Source of the DNA: Herbiconiux sp.
GTDB lineage: Bacteria > Actinomycetota > Actinomycetes > Actinomycetales > Microbacteriaceae
Length of the DNA stretch: 64,000 nt
Assembly (NCBI RefSeq): GCF_004297105.1
Contig: NZ_SCVE01000012.1
Location: 248,001-312,000, forward strand
Direction of reading: 5' to 3'
Part shown: positions 58,721-64,000 of the stretch, one piece after another
Layout: each line of letters starts with the position of its first letter
Position numbering within the stretch: the first letter of the stretch is position 1
The notes under the pieces: generated by a model
Seen by the model: only the letters and a program-made list of their open reading frames with translations
Databases searched by the model: none
Told to the model about the DNA's origin: nothing
Position numbers and translations under genes: made by a program

Positions 58721-59689
58721 TCAGAGCCCCAGCACCAGAACCGGACACGTCGACCGCGACACGCAGATCATCATGCAGGAGTTCTCCTGGCGCTCCTGAG
58801 CCGTCAGGACGTGATCGCGATGGTCGGGGGTTCCGCTCACCACGGAGGTCTCGCAGCTCCCGCAGATGCCCTCCGCACAGTCGTGGAGCACGTCGACGCC
58901 CGCCTCGAGCACGACATCGAGGATCGAACGCTCGGGCGGTACCACCAACTCGAGCCCCGACTCCTCGAGGCGGACCGTGAACGCGTCGGTGTCGAGGGGC
59001 TCCGTCCCATCCGGCTCGGGCGCTGCGAAGAGTTCCGTGCGCAGCAGTTCGGCCACGCCGTGCTCCGAGGCGAGCTCGTCGAGCTCCGCCATCAACCGCG
59101 AGGGACCGCATGCATAGAGGCGGCCGTCGGCACCCACCGCGGCGACGGCATCGGCCGGCCGCACCGACGCCGGCTCGCCCGGCACCACGACGGAGACTGC
59201 TTCGCCGTAGCGTTCGAGGTCGTCGAGGAAGGCCATCGAGGAGCGTGAACGGCCGTAGTAGTGAAGGCTCCACGGCTTGCCAGCTGCTGACACCTCGGCG
59301 ATCATCGGCAGGATCGGCGTGATGCCGATACCCCCCGCCACGAACACGTACCGCTCTGCGACGTCGAGCGGGAAGTGGTTGCGAGGAGGTGCGACGGCGA
59401 CATGGTCGCCCACGCGGAGCGTCGCGTGCACGAATTCACTCCCGCCTCGGCTGGCCGGCTCACGCAGCACGGCCACGCGGTACCGGCGTGAATCCGAGGG
59501 GTCGCCGCAGAGCGAGTACTGGCGCACGGGTGCGCCCCCGAACTGCAGCGAGAGGTGGGCGCCGGGGCTCCAGCTCGGCAGCGTCCCGCGATCGGGAGCA
59601 CGTAGTTCGACGGAGAGCACGCCATCGGCTTCGAGTGCCATGGAGGTGACGATGAGGTCGAGCCTGTCGGCGTCGGAAGTGGCGGTCAC
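58721..59689 (-). CDS. Phthalate-dioxygenase-reductase-like oxidoreductase (FMN/FAD, NAD, 2Fe-2S)
   Basis: 322 residues in the order flavin domain (VRQYSLCGDPSD), NAD domain (VFVAGGIGITPILPMI, LYACGPSRLM) and C-terminal plant-type ferredoxin (HDCAEGICGSCETSV plus a later Cys in SCMMIC). This is the reductase of a Rieske oxygenase or demethylase (VanB/PDR class IA), passing NADH electrons via flavin and [2Fe-2S]. No oxygenase component is encoded in the window. Divergent from a GntR regulator. Confidence 0.9.
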   Translation of the reverse strand: MTATSDADRLDLIVTSMALEADGVLSVELRAPDRGTLPSWSPGAHLSLQFGGAPVRQYSLCGDPSDSRRYRVAVLREPASRGGSEFVHATLRVGDHVAVAPPRNHFPLDVAERYVFVAGGIGITPILPMIAEVSAAGKPWSLHYYGRSRSSMAFLDDLERYGEAVSVVVPGEPASVRPADAVAAVGADGRLYACGPSRLMAELDELASEHGVAELLRTELFAAPEPDGTEPLDTDAFTVRLEESGLELVVPPERSILDVVLEAGVDVLHDCAEGICGSCETSVVSGTPDHRDHVLTAQERQENSCMMICVSRSTCPVLVLGL

Positions 59690-59732
59690 GACTCGGATCC
59701 TCTCCAGATGATGGTCTCACCAGAGTACATTA

Positions 59733-59836
59733 TTGGATCCCATTTTGTGTTCTTGGTATCCACACCGGCGGGTGGGCGTCCGCGGACGTCGCCGACACCG
59801 GTAGAGTTGTATCCGTAATCCGGTCACATTGGATCC
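59733..59836. promoter_or_regulatory. Multi-site GntR operator region
   Basis: Four copies of a TTGG(T)ATCC-like site: TTGGATCC 59733-59740, TTGGTATCC 59753-59761, TTGTATCC 59807-59814, TTGGATCC 59829-59836. A TAGAGT -10-like hexamer (59802-59807) sits among them. The gap separates the reductase and GntR genes. Confidence 0.5.
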
Positions 59837-59892
59837 CCGATGAACCGGCAGAGATCCGGGCGCCGAGGCGCGATTGCGATGGGGTGGGAGAC

Positions 59893-60597
59893 ATGACGCT
59901 CGCGAGATCCGAAGGCATCATCTCGAGTGGCAACGCCCTCGTCGACGACCTGGCCGCGAAGATCCGCGCTCGCATCATGTCCGGCGAGATCCCCATCGGT
60001 TCGCAGCTGCGCCAAGCCGCCCTCGCCGAGGCCTTCGGGGTGAGCCGCACACCGGTGCGTGAAGCACTGCGCCAGTTGCAGAACGGCGGACTGATCGAAG
60101 TGCTCCCCAACCGAGGAGCCGTGGTGCGGGTTCCGGTGCCGTGGGAGGTTCGGGAGGCCTACGAGGTTCGGGCCGAGCTCGAAGCACTCGCCACCCGTCG
60201 TGCCGTGACCCGGGCCTCGAAGCAGGCCCTGGCCGAGCTCCGCGCGGCCAACAAGCGCATGTCGACCGCGACGACGGGCCAGACGCCGGATCCGGGCACG
60301 GGGGGCGGCAACGACGCGTTCCACACGATCATCTACGAGGCCTCCGGCAATTCGCACCTCGCTCGCGCGATCTTCGAGATCAACGAACGCTTCCCCCGGA
60401 ACGTCTCCGCTCTCGTGCTGGCCGACGACCCGCGTCACCGCGAGGAGAACTTCCAGGAGCACGAGCGCATCGTCGACGCACTCGAAGCCGGCGACGTGGA
60501 TGCCGCTCAGGATGCCATGCGCTCGCACGTGCTGAATGCGGGCGAGCACCTCGCCCACTGGTACGAACGGCGCTCATCCACCGTCTTCCACGGCTGA
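59893..60597 (+). CDS. GntR/FadR-family transcriptional regulator
   Basis: 234 residues from the ATG at 59893 (a GTG at 59884 is possible). Winged helix (KIRARIMSGEIPIGSQLRQA, FGVSRTPVREALRQLQNGGL) and an FCD-type helical domain (YEVRAELEALATRRAV, NDAFHTIIYEASGN, EHERIVDALEAGD, AMRSHV). The metal-binding Asp/His pattern is largely kept. Likely controls the divergent reductase operon and perhaps the amine oxidase group. Confidence 0.9.
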   Translation: MTLARSEGIISSGNALVDDLAAKIRARIMSGEIPIGSQLRQAALAEAFGVSRTPVREALRQLQNGGLIEVLPNRGAVVRVPVPWEVREAYEVRAELEALATRRAVTRASKQALAELRAANKRMSTATTGQTPDPGTGGGNDAFHTIIYEASGNSHLARAIFEINERFPRNVSALVLADDPRHREENFQEHERIVDALEAGDVDAAQDAMRSHVLNAGEHLAHWYERRSSTVFHG

Positions 60598-60613
60598 GCC
60601 CGCCCGCCCCACC

Positions 60614-60634
60614 CACGGGGGCGAGCTCCCCGTG
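60614..60634. terminator. Hairpin terminator between convergent genes
   Basis: CACGGGG (60614-60620) pairs with CCCCGTG (60628-60634) across a 7-nt loop, between GntR (ends 60597) and the cupin gene (ends 60640). Confidence 0.55.
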
Positions 60635-60639
60635 TGCGG

Positions 60640-61002
60640 CTACGGCTTGTAGACCACGAAGAACTTGCGCAGCAGCTCGTGCACCGTCCACGTGCCGACC
60701 CACCCGATGGGGAAGTACGCCGTGTCTCCTGCGGCGATCTCGACGGGCTCGCCGTCATCCTCCTGCACCGTCATGCTCCCGGCCACGACGTGGATGAGTT
60801 CGCCCCGGGTGAGGAACTCCCAGCGGGACGTGCCGGGCTCGCTCTCCCAGATCCCCGAGACCACGCGGCGATCGTCGGTGGCGAAGTCGACGCGGCTCCG
60901 CACGAGGATCTCGCCACTCAGCGGCTCTGCACTCGGCTGACCGAGCGGCTTCTCGGCCAGGTCGGATGAGGGGACCTCGATGGTGCGGATGGTGACGGTC
61001 AT
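60640..61002 (-). CDS. Cupin-domain protein (DUF861/EutQ-like)
   Basis: 120 residues from the ATG at 61002 with AGGAGC upstream. Single cupin barrel: GIWESEPGTSRWEFLTRGEL, HVVAGSMTVQEDDGEP, DTAYFPIGWVGTWTVHE. The metal His triad is reduced; the family's (S/T)xW-E-F pattern fits DUF861, often found beside amine and ureide catabolic genes. Follows the amine oxidase on the same strand after 49 bp. Confidence 0.82.
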   Translation of the reverse strand: MTVTIRTIEVPSSDLAEKPLGQPSAEPLSGEILVRSRVDFATDDRRVVSGIWESEPGTSRWEFLTRGELIHVVAGSMTVQEDDGEPVEIAAGDTAYFPIGWVGTWTVHELLRKFFVVYKP

Positions 61003-61051
61003 GGTGACAGCTCCTGTCGGTGGGTGGGTGGGAAGGGAGTGGCGGCCGCGC

Positions 61052-63043
61052 TCAGTGGCCGTGGTGACCGTGATCGTGGTCGTGGCCGCCGTGCCCGTGA
61101 TCGCCCGCCGCACCGGTCGGCACGGCGCAGTGATCACCGTCCGGCTCCGCGGGCGGCACATCGAGCGAGGGATTGCGGTCGAAGAAGCCGTCGGGCTCGA
61201 GCCGGAAGCTGATGGTGTCGACCGGCATGATCGGCCACTGCTCCGGGCGCGGGAAGTGATGCACACCGATCACGGGCCAGAGCACCAGCCGGCTGTTCTC
61301 GAGCGGCCTGTCCGCCTGCTGCCAGGCCTGCACCCCGTCTTCGCCGAGCGGCGCCTGGTTCGGGTACTCGCCGGCGATGAACCGTTCCTCCGCGGCGTAC
61401 GGCGTCGCCCAGAGGTGCTTCGACACGAAGGGGGCTTTGCGCTCCACCACGCTGCCGGGCCGGGCGAACAGCCCTGTGGTGTTGTTGATGGCCAGCCGAT
61501 ACGCGGTGGGGTCGCCGTAGCGGTTCGCCTTGTGGTCGTTCTCGATCCGCCAGTGCAGCGCCCGGGCCGGATCGGCCTTCCTGCCGCCGACGGACTCGGA
61601 GCCGATGACCGTCTCCACGAGCTTGCACGCGTTGCCGTAGGGGTTGAGCTCCTCGTCCTCCTCGGCCTCCGCGTGCACTTCGACGAGCCGGTTGAGCTCC
61701 CCGTCCACGGCCATGTCGAGGCGGATGCCGAAATAGTGCTGGTGCGTGGGCGCCTGCACGTTGGGGGCGATCATTCGGCCGTAGCGCGGCCGCTCTCCGT
61801 CGGCGATACCCGACACCGACATGATGCCCGTGAGCTTGATCTCGAGCTCGATCGCGCCATCCTGGTACAGCGTCCAGTAGAAGCCGTAGTCGTAGTTCGC
61901 CACCGTGGCGAACGCCGAGATCACGAGCCGTCGTGAACGCCGCACCTCGGCCGAACCGGTGCGGGTGTTGACGTGCTTCCAGAGGATGCTCGCATCCTCC
62001 TCGTGCAGGCAGATGGCATTGGCGATGGTCTTCGCCTCGCCGTGGCCGTCGAGCACGGCGGCGTCGAAGTAGCGGATCTCGCCCAAGCAGTCGCAGCCGA
62101 GCTCGAGCGAGGCCGTGAGCGGACCGGCACCGTACTCGCCCCAGTCGAAGAAGTTCTTGCGATAGGCGGTGGGATCGCTGTCGAGGTACGGCACGTACAT
62201 CTCGTTGACGGCTGCGCGCTTCACGACGGGCCGCTCGACGTCGCCGTCCCGGTAGCTCAGCTCGTGCAGCACCAGGCCCTCCCGGTGCGTGAAACCGATG
62301 CGGAAACTCCAGTTCTGCCACCGCACCAGCTGGCCGTCGACCGAGAAGCCCGGGCCCTGCGGCTGAACGATCTCGAGGGGCGCCACCGTTCGGTCGGGTC
62401 CCCACGTTCCCGAGGAGTACATCCCGGTCTCCGTCGCCATCGGGACGACGCCGTGGTCTTCGAGACGCACGACCTCGAGGGTCTCCAGGTCGATGATCGG
62501 CACCAGCCCCGCCACCGGCCGGGCATAGCCGTTGTCCTCCACCGACTCGCGGTACCAGACGGTTCCCCACGAGAGCCGCCGGTCGGAGAGGTCGTCGGGC
62601 TCGAAGCCGGTGATCGACTCGGGATCGACCCACACCAGCGAGACGTCGGTGATCCCGCGCTTCGCGAGCGCCGCGATGAGACCCGGGTCCTTGCGGGCCG
62701 CCGCGGCCACCATGCGGGCCTCCTCCGAGGAGACACCGGGCCGGCGCGCGTCGACGTCGCGCCACCCGTTCACCACTGCGGCGCCCGTCTGACCACCCGC
62801 GGGTGCCGTCCAGGCGGAGACCTCCCAGGCCGCGTGCGCATCCGGATTCATCACCACGACCCGAACCGGTCGGGGCGAACCCTCGAGTCCCGCAGGCGCG
62901 AGGGCCTCGTCGAGCGCGATACCCCAGAAGCGCGGGTTGTCGCCGATGCGCGGGTCGGCTCGAATGGCTGTGACCACGCCGGCGATCTCGGCGACGGTCA
63001 GCGGATCGAGCCGCGCCGGGGTGACGGTGGGAACCTGGGTCAT
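61052..63043 (-). CDS. Copper-containing primary amine oxidase
   Basis: 663 residues. The cofactor tyrosine is Y384 in VANYDYGFYW (Asn-Tyr-Asp/Glu motif, converted to topaquinone), with copper His residues in HQHYFGIRLDM and the late HHFPRPEQWPIMP region. The catalytic base Asp lies upstream in the YLDSDPTAYRKNFFDWGEYG part. It oxidises primary amines to aldehydes with release of NH3 and H2O2. No signal peptide, so cytosolic. The last 20 residues are mostly His/Asp/Gly, a likely copper-loading tail. Overlaps the gamma-glutamyltransferase gene by ATGA. Confidence 0.93.
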   Translation of the reverse strand: MTQVPTVTPARLDPLTVAEIAGVVTAIRADPRIGDNPRFWGIALDEALAPAGLEGSPRPVRVVVMNPDAHAAWEVSAWTAPAGGQTGAAVVNGWRDVDARRPGVSSEEARMVAAAARKDPGLIAALAKRGITDVSLVWVDPESITGFEPDDLSDRRLSWGTVWYRESVEDNGYARPVAGLVPIIDLETLEVVRLEDHGVVPMATETGMYSSGTWGPDRTVAPLEIVQPQGPGFSVDGQLVRWQNWSFRIGFTHREGLVLHELSYRDGDVERPVVKRAAVNEMYVPYLDSDPTAYRKNFFDWGEYGAGPLTASLELGCDCLGEIRYFDAAVLDGHGEAKTIANAICLHEEDASILWKHVNTRTGSAEVRRSRRLVISAFATVANYDYGFYWTLYQDGAIELEIKLTGIMSVSGIADGERPRYGRMIAPNVQAPTHQHYFGIRLDMAVDGELNRLVEVHAEAEEDEELNPYGNACKLVETVIGSESVGGRKADPARALHWRIENDHKANRYGDPTAYRLAINNTTGLFARPGSVVERKAPFVSKHLWATPYAAEERFIAGEYPNQAPLGEDGVQAWQQADRPLENSRLVLWPVIGVHHFPRPEQWPIMPVDTISFRLEPDGFFDRNPSLDVPPAEPDGDHCAVPTGAAGDHGHGGHDHDHGHHGH

Positions 63044-64000
63044 GATTTCTCCTTCGGGGGCGGGGTCACGATTCGGGCGGTGCCGTCGGCCCGCGGGTCG
63101 CTGGCGGCATCCATCTGCTCGCGGCCGCGGGCGTCGACGTACTGCCGAACCACCTGCACGTGGCCGGCTTCGTCGAGCGGGCCGTCACGCAGGTCGACGG
63201 GCACCCCGCGTTCGCCCGCAGCGCGGACGGCCACCGTGCAGCCGGGTTCGGCGAGCAGGGTGAGTTCGGCGTGCCCGATGTCGCGGGCGCCGATCACCCA
63301 GCGCGGCCGCGCGAGCACTTCGAGGGGATCGGTGAACGACGAGAGCAGGTCGGCTGCGACCTGGGCGAGGATCCACGGTTGTGCGCTTCCGCCCTGGCAG
63401 CCGAGGCCGTAGCGCAGGCCATCGGTCTCGGCGATCACGGGCAACAAGGTGTGCGGCGGCCGGGAGCCCGGCGCGATGCGCCCCGGATGGCGCGGGTCGA
63501 CGCTGAAGGCCGAGCCCCGATTCTGCAGCACGATGCCGGTTCGAGGCTCCAGGATTCCTGAGCCGAACAGCTGGTAGACGCTCTGGATGATGCTCACCAC
63601 CCGCCCCTCCGAGTCGGCGGCGACGATGGCGACCGTGTCGCCCAGGGCCCGCCCACCCGGCGGAGCGGGCTCGAGGGGTGGCTTCGCACGGGGGTCGAGC
63701 ATCCGCTCGACGTCGATGGGGCCGGTGCGGGGATCGCCGAGATTGTCCTGCCGGGCCACGGCGGCATCGAGCACCACGTCGAGCAGCGCCGCGTCTCCGT
63801 CGACGGAGACGTTCGACTCGAGCGCGGTCGGCAGGATGCCGAGGAGCACCACGCCCTGCGTCGGTGGCGGAGCCACCCACCATCGAGCCGTGCCGATGCT
63901 GCGCGTGATGGCGGAGCCGGTCTCGGCGCGATGCGCGGAGAAGTCGTCGACGCGGAGCGCGCTGCCGCGCTCCTCGAGGCCGGCGGCGAGGGACTCCGCG
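63040..64000 (-). CDS. Gamma-glutamyltransferase-family protein, C-terminal part (cut by window edge)
   Basis: The visible 320 codons include the small subunit: the nucleophile Thr in ALGDTVAIVAADSEG, then SIIQSVYQLFGSGI, IVLQNRGSAFS and the substrate loop PPHTLLPVI, with GLGCQGGSAQPWI. Family members process themselves at the Thr and hydrolyse or transfer gamma-glutamyl groups; some act on acyl amides instead. The ORF is open through the window end, so the start is outside. Its overlap with the amine oxidase suggests release or oxidation of a gamma-glutamylated amine as a joint task (inference). Confidence 0.88.
   Translation of the reverse strand, partial: AESLAAGLEERGSALRVDDFSAHRAETGSAITRSIGTARWWVAPPPTQGVVLLGILPTALESNVSVDGDAALLDVVLDAAVARQDNLGDPRTGPIDVERMLDPRAKPPLEPAPPGGRALGDTVAIVAADSEGRVVSIIQSVYQLFGSGILEPRTGIVLQNRGSAFSVDPRHPGRIAPGSRPPHTLLPVIAETDGLRYGLGCQGGSAQPWILAQVAADLLSSFTDPLEVLARPRWVIGARDIGHAELTLLAEPGCTVAVRAAGERGVPVDLRDGPLDEAGHVQVVRQYVDARGREQMDAASDPRADGTARIVTPPPKEKS

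Overview
The window is about 70% GC, densely coding DNA from a Gram-positive actinobacterium. The gene set, the codon use (Asp-Ala as GATGC, frequent CATCCG/CGGATG words), a VanZ-like protein and AldR/alanine dehydrogenase fit Microbacteriaceae best; genus is not resolved (inference). There is no rRNA, CRISPR, insertion sequence or integrase, and a single tRNA gene.

Layout. 1-3283: a DeoR-type regulator divergent from a KDPG-aldolase/transporter operon, then an ECF sigma factor with an overlapping membrane anti-sigma-like gene. 3284-3636: an AT-richer intergenic region with three successive stem-loops (candidate small RNA). 3637-9350: MarR regulator, photolyase, an extracytoplasmic flavin electron-transfer trio (FMN-binding lipoprotein, ApbE, RnfD/FNR fusion) and a TRIC-type channel. 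9351-9951: a 0.55-kb array of palindromic repeats. 9952-14904: esterases, an MFS exporter, a tiny acidic protein and a membrane-anchored secreted protein.

14965-33057 is the centrepiece: a carbohydrate-catabolic supercluster of 19 genes. It has a FrcBCA-like ABC transporter, two shikimate-dehydrogenase-like paralogues, a split transketolase, a HAD phosphatase, an UlaG-like lactonase, two SDRs, three MDR alcohol dehydrogenases, a GlpK-like FGGY kinase with a changed substrate pocket, a KDPG-type aldolase, a cupin phosphoglucose isomerase, a 2-hydroxyacid dehydrogenase and an RpiR regulator. Four regulatory regions in the cluster each carry a pair of AT-rich sites (GAAATTTC or CGGWAATNATTTC) about 27-30 bp apart, which suggests one local regulon. 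I cannot name the substrate, and I regard this as the best candidate for an undescribed pathway.

33193-47990 holds VanZ-like, cysK-cysE, aldose epimerase, MFS exporters, a TMEM175-like channel, GntR and TetR regulators with divergent partners, hydrolases and small membrane proteins. 47991-51300 is a lower-GC accessory stretch ending at tRNA-Arg(ACG). It contains a wHTH-nucleotidyltransferase/HEPN toxin-antitoxin-like pair with an unusually clear leaderless promoter and operator, and several small membrane proteins. 51535-58127 holds an SNF2-family helicase, a large LuxR-type regulator and the ald/AldR pair. 58155-64000 is an amine-related cluster: a phthalate-dioxygenase-reductase-like protein, GntR, cupin, copper amine oxidase with a His-rich tail, and a gamma-glutamyltransferase truncated by the window end.
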